Assembly: GCF_030651185.1 (NCBI RefSeq)
Contig: NZ_JAUSCJ010000035.1
Span: 1 to 54,918 of the forward strand
Length of the DNA: 54,918 nucleotides
Origin: Phenylobacterium sp.
GTDB lineage: Bacteria; Pseudomonadota; Alphaproteobacteria; Caulobacterales; Caulobacteraceae
Direction: 5' to 3'
Part shown: positions 45,338-53,158 of the stretch, piece after piece
How positions within the stretch are numbered: the stretch's first letter is position 1
How the letters are laid out: every line of letters starts with the position of its first letter
Translations under genes and position numbers: made by a program
Notes under the pieces: generated by a model
The model's input: the letters and a program-made list of their open reading frames with translations, nothing else
The model's database searches: none
What the model was told of the DNA's origin: nothing

Positions 45338-45748
45338 TCAGTTCACCTTCCGCACCACCTTGAACACCGCATTCGCCCGCGCGCACGGCTCGCCATCCGC
45401 CGTGACGAAGGCTTGCGCGAAGCAGAGGCTGCCGCCGGGTTTGACGAAGATGGTGTCGAACTCCAGCCACTGGCCGACCTGGGCCGAGGCCAGGAAGTCC
45501 AGGGTGAGGTTCACCGTCACCAGGCGGGCGCCGTCGCCGAGGCGATGGCCGCAGGACAGGCCCATGGCGTTGTCGGCGAGCGCGCTGATCAGGCCGCCAT
45601 GGACGAAGCCGCGGCTGTTGGTGTGGGCCTCCGTGACCTCCAGGCCCAGCACCACGGCGCCGTCCGTCTTGCGGCTGTAGAGCGGCTCCCAGGGATCGGT
45701 CAGGGGGCTCTTGCGATAGTGGGGTTCGAACCCCGTGGGCGCCTCCAT
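45338..45748 (-). CDS. PaaI-family hotdog thioesterase
   Basis: 136 residues from ATG 45748; its A overlaps the ribH stop (TGATG). The hotdog signature is SRGFVHGGLISALADNAMGL (about residues 45-64, with His-Gly-Gly and catalytic Asp), followed by LVTVNLTLDFLASAQVGQWL. Such enzymes hydrolyse acyl- or aryl-CoA thioesters. It is transcribed with ribH behind an FMN riboswitch, so its level should follow FMN supply; why a thioesterase is so placed is not clear. Confidence 0.88.
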   Translation of the reverse strand: MEAPTGFEPHYRKSPLTDPWEPLYSRKTDGAVVLGLEVTEAHTNSRGFVHGGLISALADNAMGLSCGHRLGDGARLVTVNLTLDFLASAQVGQWLEFDTIFVKPGGSLCFAQAFVTADGEPCARANAVFKVVRKVN

Positions 45749-46245
45749 CACGCCGCCGCCGTGACGCGTTGGAGGCCTTCCAGCGTCTTGGCGCAGGCGA
45801 TGGCCGCCTCGGCGCCCTTCTGGACGAAGTGCTCGGCGAAGAAGGCCTGGTGGATGTCGTGCTCATGGAAGTGGTGCGGGGTGAGGATCACCGAGAACAT
45901 CGGCACCTCGGTCTTCAACTGCACCTGCATCAGGGCCGAGACCACGGTCTCGGCGACGAACTCGTGGCGGTAGATGCCGCCGTCCACCACCAGGGCGCAG
46001 CCGACGACGGCGGCGTACTTGGTGGTCTTGGCGAGCGTCTGGGCGTGGAGCGGGATCTCGAAGGCGCCCGGCGTCTCGAACACATCGATCATGTGCTCGG
46101 CGAAGCCCAGCTTGGCCATCTCCGCCAGGAAGCCCTTGCGGGCCTGGTCGACGATGTTGTGGTGCCAGGAGGACTGGACGAAGGCGATGCGCGCGGGGCG
46201 ATAGGCGCCGTTGGCGGTGGGCAGCTCGTAGGTAACTTGGGTCAT
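45748..46245 (-). CDS. ribH: 6,7-dimethyl-8-ribityllumazine synthase (type II)
   Basis: 165 residues from ATG 46245 (MTQVTYELPTANGAYRPARI). Active-site blocks: FVQSSWHHNIVDQARKGF (about residues 24-41), VFETPGAFEIPLHAQTLAK (about residues 56-74) and FSVILTPHHFHEHDIHQAFF (about residues 117-136) with the catalytic His. Trp-His-His after the first strand and the HEHDIHQ variant fit the RibH2 (decameric type II) of Rhizobiales and Caulobacterales, not the 60-mer type. It joins the ribulose-phosphate product and the pyrimidine to form lumazine, the riboflavin precursor. The FMN riboswitch upstream regulates it. Confidence 0.93.
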   Translation of the reverse strand: MTQVTYELPTANGAYRPARIAFVQSSWHHNIVDQARKGFLAEMAKLGFAEHMIDVFETPGAFEIPLHAQTLAKTTKYAAVVGCALVVDGGIYRHEFVAETVVSALMQVQLKTEVPMFSVILTPHHFHEHDIHQAFFAEHFVQKGAEAAIACAKTLEGLQRVTAAA

Positions 46246-46338
46246 GGTCGGTTCCCTAAGGTGGTTCAACCACGACTCAGGGGCACACCGACGACGGATC
46301 GAGAGTCCACGCATAGACGCGTGGCGACCCATCAGCAG

Positions 46339-46506
46339 TGGTTCTCATAACCGGACTCTAACCGTCGGCCCCGGGATCACACCGGTGTCTGCTGTCCCTG
46401 GCAGGCCGAAGCCCGACAGGCGCCCGCGGGCTCGTCCGATTTCGCCTCGCAAGGAGGCTGGTCGGCATTACCGCCGGTGGGGACTTTCACCCCGCCCTGA
46501 GAACGC
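46339..46506 (-). promoter_or_regulatory. FMN riboswitch (RFN element)
   Basis: Read on the minus strand: GTTCTCAGGGCGGGGTG, AAGTCCCCACCGGCGGTAA, AGCCCGCGGGC, GACAGCAGACACCGGTG and GGGCCGACGGTTAGAGTCCG, closing with TGAGAAC. These are the conserved RFN blocks in order, with P1 formed by GTTCTCA and TGAGAAC. It ends 94 bases before ribH and fits FMN-dependent repression. It fills most of the 390-bp gap; the rest holds the leader to ribH and a spacer before the divergent small acidic gene. Confidence 0.96.
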
Positions 46507-46635
46507 GTCCGCCGGAACGGCCCGGCGATGGGATCAGGCTAGACCCAAGGGCGGGGTTCAAACAAGTGTTTTGATCCGTGCCGGTGGACGGGCGCGCCGA
46601 CCCGCCGCTAGGGTCGCGGCGAACGGGAGGCGACC

Positions 46636-47022
46636 ATGAGCGACGACGAGGGCGGCTATGACGTCGACGACTGGGGTCGGCTGAAGGCCTTCACCTCGGG
46701 CGTCGCGACCCTGGAGGACGTCCAGGCGAGGGCGGCGATCTTCGCTCTCGCCGACACCCAGAACGCTCGGGTTCTCGAAATGCCCCTGCCGCAGCCGCTG
46801 ATCTGGTGGAGCGAGGACGGGGAGCAGGCGGCCGTGGCGGTCCAGGCCGAGTTCCATGACACGCAGGACGGCGAGTCCATGGAGGTGCTGGGCCTCGTTT
46901 TCCCCGACGGCGGCGGCGGCGTGGCCCTGCTGGACGACGTCGACCTGGTGGACGACACCGACCCCACCTGGCGCCAGCTGGTGGCCGACGCCATTGGGGA
47001 TGAGAGCGGCGACGAAGCCTAG
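46636..47022 (+). CDS. Acidic hypothetical protein
   Basis: 128 residues, rich in Asp and Glu at both ends (MSDDEGGYDVDDWGRLKAFT and DDVDLVDDTDPTWRQLVADA). The middle reads ALADTQNARVLEMPLPQPLI and WSEDGEQAAVAVQAEFHD, which looks like a small alpha/beta domain. No signal or membrane segment. No family is recognised. It ends on the opposite strand to flbY with a four-base overlap of their 3' ends, so it is convergent with the flagellar operon and may not be related to it. Confidence 0.65.
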   Translation: MSDDEGGYDVDDWGRLKAFTSGVATLEDVQARAAIFALADTQNARVLEMPLPQPLIWWSEDGEQAAVAVQAEFHDTQDGESMEVLGLVFPDGGGGVALLDDVDLVDDTDPTWRQLVADAIGDESGDEA

Positions 47023-47462
47023 GCCCGCTTGTTCAGCGTGATGCTGGTGGCCGAGGCGGCGGCCGAGGGGGCGCCCTTGAGGCCGTAGCCCGAGCCGGTG
47101 GTGCGCTGGGCGGCGACCTCGTTGGCGATGGTCTTGACCAGGCCCTCGGTGACCGTGCGGGCGGCGTCCAGCGCCCGGCCCTGGCGGGCCAGCACGCTGT
47201 CGAAGGCCTCGGTGGCGCGGATCAGGCGGGTGCGCTGGGCGACCGGGGCGGCGGCCACCATGGCCGGGTTGGCGCGGACGCGGGCCGACTCGTGGCGGTA
47301 GATATTGGCCAGCCGCGAGGTTTCCTCGATGTGGGCCATCGCCTCCTGCGGGCGCTGCTGCTCGAAGGCCTGGGCCTCCAGGGCCACCAGCTCGGTCAGA
47401 CGCTCGGTGAGGATGATCAGCTGTTCGACGCGGTCGGCGGCGTCCAGGGCGGAGAGGGCCAT
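47019..47462 (-). CDS. flbY: Flagellar protein FlbY
   Basis: 147 residues, mostly helical (ALDAADRVEQLIILTERLTE; MAHIEETSRLANIYRHESAR) with a Gly/Ala/Ser-rich tail (GSGYGLKGAPSAAASATSIT). It matches the small Caulobacter protein encoded after flgI and cheL that is needed for flagellation, and the helix pattern resembles an FlgN-type flagellar chaperone. It is the last gene of the flgI-cheL-flbY operon, nine bases after cheL. Confidence 0.8.
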   Translation of the reverse strand: MALSALDAADRVEQLIILTERLTELVALEAQAFEQQRPQEAMAHIEETSRLANIYRHESARVRANPAMVAAAPVAQRTRLIRATEAFDSVLARQGRALDAARTVTEGLVKTIANEVAAQRTTGSGYGLKGAPSAAASATSITLNKRA

Positions 47463-47471
47463 GGTGATTTC

Positions 47472-47780
47472 CTAACTCAAACCTTGAAGCTTCAGCATTT
47501 CCTTGGCGACGTCGTCGGCGATGCCGACCCCGCCGGACTTCACGACCTGCTTGGCCATGGCCTCGTTCATGAAGGACTTGAACATGTCTTCGCCCTCGCC
47601 ACCGCCGAAGGGTTCGGAGACCTTCACGTCCTTCATCATCTGACCGAGCATGACGGTGAGGAACGAGCCTTCGAAGTCCTTGGCCGTCTGGGCGATCTGG
47701 CCGCGCTTGGCCAGTTCGGCGGCGCTCATGGGAACCGGCGCGGGGGCCAGGTTGACGGCGGGGGCGGCGATGTCGGCCAT
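47472..47780 (-). CDS. cheL: CheL / FlgJ-type rod-binding protein
   Basis: 102 residues from ATG 47780, whose A overlaps the flgI stop (TGATG). The core [20 protein letters not shown] (about residues 32-51) and [20 protein letters not shown] (about residues 67-86) are the rod-binding half of FlgJ, without the muramidase half. In Caulobacter it is called CheL. It helps assemble the flagellar rod in the periplasm. It lies between flgI and flbY. Confidence 0.88.
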   Translation of the reverse strand: MADIAAPAVNLAPAPVPMSAAELAKRGQIAQTAKDFEGSFLTVMLGQMMKDVKVSEPFGGGEGEDMFKSFMNEAMAKQVVKSGGVGIADDVAKEMLKLQGLS

Positions 47781-48886
47781 CACATCACCTCGATGTCGGC
47801 TTGCAGGGCGCCCGCGGCCTTGATGGCCTGCAGGATGGAGATCATGTCGCGCGGCGTGACCCCCAGGGCATTGAGACCGGCCACCAGGGTCGAGAGCGAG
47901 GCGCCCTCGCGCAGGGTGATCAGCTTCTTGCCCTTCTCCTCGTCCACCGAGACCGCCGACTGGGGCACGGTGGTCGTCTGGCCCTGGCTGAAGGGGGCGG
48001 GCTGGCTGACCGCCGGGCTTTCCTGGACGCTGATGGTCAGGTTGCCCTGGGCGATGGCGACGGTGGAGATGCGGACATTGTCGCCCATCACCACCACGCC
48101 GGCCACTTCGTCGATCACCACCTTGGCGGCGTCGTCGGGCTCGACGGTGAGGTTCTCGATCTGGGCGATGAAGCCGACCATGTTGGCGCCGGCGTTCGGC
48201 TGAATGGTGACGATGGTGGGGTTGTCGGCCCGCGCGCAGCCGGGGAACTTCGCATTGATCACGTCGGCGATGCGCTTGGCGGTGGTGAAGTCGGGGTTGC
48301 GCAGGGTCATGCGCATCTGGGCCATGCTGGCCAGCTGGAAGCCGATCTCCCGCTCGACGATGGCGCCTGAGGCGATGCGTCCGGCGGTGGGCACGCCCTT
48401 GGAGATCGAGGAACCCGAGGCGCCGCCGGCCGAGACCGAGCCGGTCTGCACCGTGCCCTGGCCCACGGCGTAGGCCTGGCCATCGGCGCCCAGCAGCGGG
48501 GTGACCAGCAGGGTGCCGCCCTGCAGGCTCTTGGCGTCGCCCAGCGCCGAGACGCTGGCGTCGATGGGCGAGCCGGTGGCCACGAAGGCCGGCAGCTTGG
48601 CGGTGACCATAACGGCCGCCACGTTCTTGGTGTTGAGGTTGGCGTCGCGGGTGTTGACCCCCAGACGCTCCAGCATGGCTTCCAGGCTCTGCTTGGTGAA
48701 GGGGGCGTTGCGCAGGCTGTCGCCCGTGCCGTTCAGGCCCACCACCAGGCCGTAGCCCACCAGCATGTTCTCGCGGACACCCTCGAACTCCACGATGTCC
48801 TTGATGCGGGACTTGGCGAAGGACGGGCCGGCGGCGAGCGCGGCGGCCATCAGGACGGCGCTGAAGAGGTGAAGCGATCGACGCAT
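47780..48886 (-). CDS. flgI: Flagellar P-ring protein FlgI
   Basis: 368 residues with a signal peptide ([20 protein letters not shown]). FlgI blocks: [20 protein letters not shown] (about residues 27-46), [20 protein letters not shown] and ARRV-like segment [20 protein letters not shown] (about residues 216-235). It ends [19 protein letters not shown]. The protein forms the ring of the flagellar motor in the peptidoglycan layer. It is the first gene of the operon, behind a sigma-54-type promoter. Confidence 0.95.
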   Translation of the reverse strand: MRRSLHLFSAVLMAAALAAGPSFAKSRIKDIVEFEGVRENMLVGYGLVVGLNGTGDSLRNAPFTKQSLEAMLERLGVNTRDANLNTKNVAAVMVTAKLPAFVATGSPIDASVSALGDAKSLQGGTLLVTPLLGADGQAYAVGQGTVQTGSVSAGGASGSSISKGVPTAGRIASGAIVEREIGFQLASMAQMRMTLRNPDFTTAKRIADVINAKFPGCARADNPTIVTIQPNAGANMVGFIAQIENLTVEPDDAAKVVIDEVAGVVVMGDNVRISTVAIAQGNLTISVQESPAVSQPAPFSQGQTTTVPQSAVSVDEEKGKKLITLREGASLSTLVAGLNALGVTPRDMISILQAIKAAGALQADIEVM

Positions 48887-48930
48887 GAAACCCCGGGGGC
48901 GAACGAACAGGAAGAAGTCGTTCTTGCCTA

Positions 48931-48946
48931 TGCGACGGACGTGCCA
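48931..48946 (-). promoter_or_regulatory. Sigma-54-type promoter of flgI-cheL-flbY
   Basis: The minus strand reads TGGCACGTCCGTCGCA: GG at -24 and GC at -12 with ten bases between, one mismatch from TGGCACG-N4-TTGC. It gives a leader of about 35 bases, in line with late class II/III flagellar genes of Caulobacter. Confidence 0.7.
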
Positions 48947-49036
48947 GCCGGGATCTGGAAAAACCCCAGCGATTCCAGGGGTTGGCGATTCGCCGCGGGC
49001 GGCAGGGCGCGCCGTGGCGGCAGAAGTTGCCCGGCA

Positions 49037-49051
49037 TTAACCATACCCTAA
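49037..49051 (+). promoter_or_regulatory. CtrA-type box upstream of fliX
   Basis: TTAA-CCATACC-CTAA differs from TTAA-N7-TTAA in one base and lies 55 bases before the fliX start. A GACTC (GANTC) site is at 49097. CtrA control of fliX is known in Caulobacter. Confidence 0.55.
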
Positions 49052-49105
49052 GCATGCCGGCGCGATGAGTAGGGCGAAACGTCAGGTCAAGAGTTCGACT
49101 CACCC

Positions 49106-49537
49106 ATGAAGGTCAACGGAACAAACGGCGTGGGATCGGTGAACGGGGCCACAAAGCCCCGCGGCGCCGATGGGCAGGGCTTCAGCCTGCCGACCGCCGG
49201 CGCCGCCCCGGCCCCGGCCCGGGTGGCCCGCGCCACCGGCCTCTCCGGGGTCATGAATGTGGACGCCATCCTAGCGTTGCAAGAGATGGGCGGGCCGCTG
49301 GAACGCCGCCGCCGCGCGGTGCGCCGCGCCGGCCGTCTGCTGGACGTTCTCGACGACGTGAAGCTGGGCCTGCTGTCGGGCGAGATGTCCGAGAGCAAGC
49401 TCGACGCCCTGCGCATCGCGATCCGCGACGAGCGTGAGGGCACCGAGGATGCTCGCCTGGAAGGGGTTCTTGACGAGATCGAAACCCGGGCCGCCGTAGA
49501 GTTGGCCAAGCTGGAATGCGCTAGACGTGCGGCCTGA
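49106..49537 (+). CDS. fliX: Flagellar assembly regulator FliX
   Basis: 143 residues. The N-terminal third is low complexity ([18 protein letters not shown]), followed by the helical core [20 protein letters not shown] (about residues 50-69) and [20 protein letters not shown]. In Caulobacter FliX binds the activator FlbD and holds it inactive until the early flagellar ring is built, then helps it activate sigma-54 promoters such as the one before flgI. It is divergent from flgI and is followed by dksA. Confidence 0.9.
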   Translation: MKVNGTNGVGSVNGATKPRGADGQGFSLPTAGAAPAPARVARATGLSGVMNVDAILALQEMGGPLERRRRAVRRAGRLLDVLDDVKLGLLSGEMSESKLDALRIAIRDEREGTEDARLEGVLDEIETRAAVELAKLECARRAA

Positions 49538-49560
49538 TGGTCCGTGCGACGCGAGCTTCG

Positions 49561-49588
49561 TTGAATCGTTATTTCGTTTTGGTATAAG
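49561..49588 (+). promoter_or_regulatory. Promoter of dksA
   Basis: TTGAAT (49561-49566) and TATAAG (49583-49588) with a 16-base spacer in an AT-rich stretch, 48 bases before the dksA start. Confidence 0.6.
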
Positions 49589-49635
49589 CGCCCGGCGTGT
49601 CTAAAGGGGCGGTACTCCAGGGGCGTGAGGCGTAA

Positions 49636-50064
49636 ATGACCACAGCCGCAGTCATGGCTAGTAAGGCGGGCTATCTTCCTTCCGAGGACGAGCCCTTCAT
49701 GAACGAGCGTCAGCTTGAGTACTTCAAGCAGAAGCTCCAGGCATGGAAAGACGACATCCTGCGGGAATCCCGCGAGACTCTCGTCCACCTGCAGAGCGAA
49801 ACCGAGAACCATCCGGATCTGGCGGACAGGGCGACGTCGGAAACCGACCGATCCCTGGAACTGCGGACCCGCGATCGCCAGCGTAAGTTGATCTCCAAGA
49901 TCGACGAAGCCCTGCGCCGCATCGCCGATGGCTCCTACGGCTATTGCGAAGACACCGGCGAGCCGATCGGCATCGCCCGTCTCGACGCGCGGCCCACGGC
50001 GACGCTCAGCCTCGAGGCGCAGGAACGCCACGAGCGCCGGGAACGCGTTCACCGCGACGACTAG
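49636..50064 (+). CDS. dksA: RNA polymerase-binding transcription factor DksA
   Basis: 142 residues from ATG 49636; ATG 49654 is possible. A long coiled coil (NERQLEYFKQKLQAWKDDIL and ADRATSETDRSLELRTRDRQ) contains the Asp-rich tip that enters the polymerase secondary channel. The zinc-finger region YCEDTGEPIGIARLDARPTA (about residues 97-116) keeps one Cys only, replacing others with Thr, Ile and Asp, as in other alphaproteobacterial DksA proteins. It adjusts rRNA and amino-acid promoters with ppGpp. Confidence 0.93.
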   Translation: MTTAAVMASKAGYLPSEDEPFMNERQLEYFKQKLQAWKDDILRESRETLVHLQSETENHPDLADRATSETDRSLELRTRDRQRKLISKIDEALRRIADGSYGYCEDTGEPIGIARLDARPTATLSLEAQERHERRERVHRDD

Positions 50065-50262
50065 GCGGTGGGTTCACGGCCGCTGAGGCGCTCTCCCTAG
50101 GGGCGGCGCTTGCGAGGCTGTAAGCGCAGCAGACCCAACTGTCGTGGGGGAAGATCGCTCGCTGGCCGGGACAGGCGGACACCCGGGCCAATCGCCGCGC
50201 CCGGAATTTGGGACGGCTCTGAGGCTGGCCTTCTCCGCCGGCCCGGGCTAGCAGACCGCCCC

Positions 50263-51891
50263 ATGATCCGCCTCGACAATATCTCCAAGCAAAACGGCCA
50301 CCAGATCCTGTTCATCGAGGCCTCGATGGGGGTCCAGAAGGGCGAAAAGGTCGGACTGGTCGGTCCGAACGGCGCCGGCAAGACGACGTTGTTCCGCATG
50401 ATCACCGGTCAGGAGCAACCGGACGACGGACTGGTGGCGATCGATCCCGGAATGACGATCGGCTATTTCAGCCAGGATGTCGGCGAGATGTCAGGCCAGA
50501 GCGCGGTCGCCGCGGTGATGGATGGCGTCGGGCCCGTCAGCGCCCTGGCGGCGGAAATGTCCAGGCTCGAGGCGGCCATGGTCGATCCCGACCAGGCGGG
50601 CGACCTGGAAGCGACCATCGAACGCTATGGCGAGGTGCAGGAGCGCTTCGAGGAACTGGACGGCTATGCGCTGGACGCCCGCGCACGCGAGGTTCTGGCG
50701 GGCCTGAGCTTCAGCCAGGAACGCATGGACGGCGATGTCGGTCTGCTGTCCGGCGGCTGGAAGATGCGCGTGGCCCTGGCCCGCATCCTGCTGATGCGGC
50801 CTGACGGCATGCTGCTGGACGAACCCAGCAACCACCTCGACCTGGAAAGCCTGATCTGGCTCGAGGCCTTCCTGAAGGATTATGACGGCGCCCTGTTGAT
50901 GACTTCGCACGACCGCGCCTTCATGAACCGCATCATCGGCAAGGTGGTGGAAATCGACGCCGGTTCGCTCATCACCTATGCGGGCGATCTGGATTTCTAC
51001 GACCAGCAACGCGCGATGGGCGAGCAGCAACGCCAGGCGCGCTACGAGCGCCAGCAGGCCATGCTGGCCAAGGAAATCAAGTTCATCGAGAAGTTCAAGG
51101 CGCGCGCCAGCCACGCCGCCCAGGTCCAGAGCCGGGTGAAGAAGCTCGACAAGATCGAACGGGTCGAGGCGCCGCGCCGTCGCCAGACGGTCCAGTTCGA
51201 GTTCAGGAGCCCGCCACGGTCGGGTGACGACGTGATCAGCCTGCGCAATGTCCATAAGGGCTACGGCGCCCAGCCGATCTATGAAGGCCTCGATCTCCTG
51301 GTGCGCCGCAAGGAACGCTGGTGCGTGCTTGGCGCGAACGGCGCCGGCAAATCGACGCTGTTGAAACTCGTCGCCGGCGCCACCGCGCCCGACAAGGGCA
51401 CGGTCAGCACGGGCGCCAGCGTCAGGATGGGCTATTTCGCCCAGCACTCCATGGACCTGCTGGACGGCGAAGAGACCGTCTTCGAGGCTCTGGACGGCGC
51501 GTTCCCGCAGGCCGGCCAGGGGGCGTTGCGCACGCTGGCGGGGTGTTTCGGCTTCTCCGGCGACGATGTCGAAAAACCTTGCCGCGTCTTGTCCGGCGGC
51601 GAGAAGGCACGGCTGGTCATGGCCAAGATGCTGTTCGATCCGCCGAACCTGCTGGTTCTCGACGAGCCGACCAACCACCTCGACATGGCGACCAAGGAGA
51701 TGCTGGTCGCGGCCCTGGCGGACTTTGATGGCACGATGCTCTTCGTCAGCCACGACCGCCACTTCCTGGCGGCGCTGTCGAACCGGGTGCTGGAACTGAC
51801 CCCGGAGGGGGTCCATCGCTACGACGGCGGCTATAGCGAATACGTGTCACGCACAGGCCAGGAAGCGCCCGGCCTACACCCGGGGGCGTAG
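50263..51891 (+). CDS. ABC-F family ATPase
   Basis: 542 residues from ATG 50263 (MIRLDNISKQNGHQILFIEA); an upstream in-frame start reads low-complexity sequence. First domain: Walker A GPNGAGKTTLFRMITG, signature LLSGGWKMRVALARIL, Walker B GMLLDEPSNHLD. The linker has EIKFIEKFKARASHAAQVQS and SRVKKLDKIERVEAPRRR, typical of ABC-F arms. Second: GANGAGKSTLLKLVAG, VLSGGEKARLVMAKML, LLVLDEPTNHLD. ABC-F factors act at the ribosomal E site. The gene is a little AT-richer in its choice of Lys and Asn codons than its neighbours. It is distinct from the 34911 paralogue. Confidence 0.92.
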   Translation: MIRLDNISKQNGHQILFIEASMGVQKGEKVGLVGPNGAGKTTLFRMITGQEQPDDGLVAIDPGMTIGYFSQDVGEMSGQSAVAAVMDGVGPVSALAAEMSRLEAAMVDPDQAGDLEATIERYGEVQERFEELDGYALDARAREVLAGLSFSQERMDGDVGLLSGGWKMRVALARILLMRPDGMLLDEPSNHLDLESLIWLEAFLKDYDGALLMTSHDRAFMNRIIGKVVEIDAGSLITYAGDLDFYDQQRAMGEQQRQARYERQQAMLAKEIKFIEKFKARASHAAQVQSRVKKLDKIERVEAPRRRQTVQFEFRSPPRSGDDVISLRNVHKGYGAQPIYEGLDLLVRRKERWCVLGANGAGKSTLLKLVAGATAPDKGTVSTGASVRMGYFAQHSMDLLDGEETVFEALDGAFPQAGQGALRTLAGCFGFSGDDVEKPCRVLSGGEKARLVMAKMLFDPPNLLVLDEPTNHLDMATKEMLVAALADFDGTMLFVSHDRHFLAALSNRVLELTPEGVHRYDGGYSEYVSRTGQEAPGLHPGA

Positions 51892-51979
51892 CGGGCCTCG
51901 GGACGATCAGGATGCGGGGCACGCAAGACCCCCCGATCATCTCGGATTTCGCCGGGACGAGCGGTGTTAATTCAGCGCT

Positions 51980-53047
51980 TTACGCCTCGAAGCTCATCTT
52001 GAGGAACCGGTGCAGCCGCCAGACGCTGGCCTCCAGGTGGCTGAGCGGGCCAGGTATGTACAGCGGGCTGGTCACGCCTTTCTGGGCGCCTTCGCAGACG
52101 GGGATGTCCTCGTCGTGGATGGCCAGGGCCTGGGCGCGGAAGCCGGCGACGAATTCGGGGATGGCGGCGAGGTCCGGGCTGGCCAGCAGGTGGATGTTGA
52201 GGCGGAACCGGCCGTGCTCGATGGAGTCCAGCTCGTACCAGGTCCCGAGCGGCGTCCCCTCCGAGAAGAACAGCAGGGTGGTGGGGAAGATGGCCGCCAC
52301 CACGAAGCCGTGGTGGTCGCCCTCGGCGGGCGGGTTCTCCAGGATCGTGAACAGGTCGGCGCCGTCGCTCTCATAGGTCCCGAGACCGGGGTTGGACTGC
52401 TGCAGGCTGCCGATATGGGGGCCGATATGGTGGTAGGACTCCATGAAGTTCTCCACCATCAGCTTCCAGTTCCAGGGCGACTCCAGGCTGATGGTGTCGA
52501 CCGTGACCATGGCCTGCGGGGCGAAGGCCGCCACGCGCGCCGTCAGGGGCGCGATCTGCGGCTCCAGGGGCGGCGCCTTGCCGTCGATATTGGCGAAGAT
52601 CCATCCGTTCCAGCGGGCGGTGGCGATGGCCGGCAGGTCGCAATCCTCGCGATCGAAGACCTCGGAGCGCTCCATGGCCGGGGCGGCGGCGAGCTTGCCG
52701 TCCAGGCCGTAGCGCCACAGGTGGTAGGGGCAGGTGAGCGCCTTGGCGACGCCCGAGCCTTCCACCACCGGCATCCCCCGGTGGCGGCAGATGCGCGACA
52801 GGACATGGATTTCGCCGGCGGCGTCGCGGGTGACCACCAGGGGCGCGCCACCGATGTCGACGCTGCGATAGGCGCCGGCCTCGGCGAGGTCGCTCTCGCG
52901 GGCCACCGGGATCCAGCCGGCGCGGAACACCCCGGCCTGTTCGGCGGCGAAGACCTGCGGGTCGGCGAAGGCTGCGCGGGGCAGGGCGGTGGCCCCGGCC
53001 AGGGTGTCCGACACGGCCGCATAGGCCACTCTGGCGTGGTCGCTCAT
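51980..53047 (-). CDS. Rieske-type aromatic ring-hydroxylating oxygenase, alpha subunit
   Basis: 355 residues from ATG 53047 (MSDHARVAYAAVSDTLAGAT). The Rieske 2Fe-2S site is C-x-H in ICRHRGMPVVEG and C-x2-H in LTCPYHLWRYGLDG (about residues 87-116). The mononuclear iron site is expected in MVENFMESYHHIGPHIGSLQ (about residues 188-207, with His-x4-His). The protein is shorter than the usual 430-residue alpha subunits. No ferredoxin, reductase or beta-subunit gene is adjacent, so the electron donor and substrate are unknown. It is convergent with the ABC-F gene. Confidence 0.9.
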   Translation of the reverse strand: MSDHARVAYAAVSDTLAGATALPRAAFADPQVFAAEQAGVFRAGWIPVARESDLAEAGAYRSVDIGGAPLVVTRDAAGEIHVLSRICRHRGMPVVEGSGVAKALTCPYHLWRYGLDGKLAAAPAMERSEVFDREDCDLPAIATARWNGWIFANIDGKAPPLEPQIAPLTARVAAFAPQAMVTVDTISLESPWNWKLMVENFMESYHHIGPHIGSLQQSNPGLGTYESDGADLFTILENPPAEGDHHGFVVAAIFPTTLLFFSEGTPLGTWYELDSIEHGRFRLNIHLLASPDLAAIPEFVAGFRAQALAIHDEDIPVCEGAQKGVTSPLYIPGPLSHLEASVWRLHRFLKMSFEA

Positions 53048-53158
53048 CTCGCCTTCCCCGGCTGTTGATCGGTTTGACGATCCCATGCCTGACGTTGGGT
53101 TCGTCCAGTCCGGTTTCCGGGGTGGCGACGGGCGGGCGGCGCAGCTACATGACAGGGC

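Noticed and set aside
45719..45738. GGGGTTCGAACCCC, which resembles a tRNA T-arm
   Set aside because: It lies within the thioesterase coding sequence, and there is no acceptor stem, anticodon arm or D-arm around it.
47472..49103. Apparent 543-residue frame ending in CheL
   Set aside because: The upstream part overlaps flgI in another frame and has antisense-like composition; CheL begins at 47780 with a TGATG overlap.
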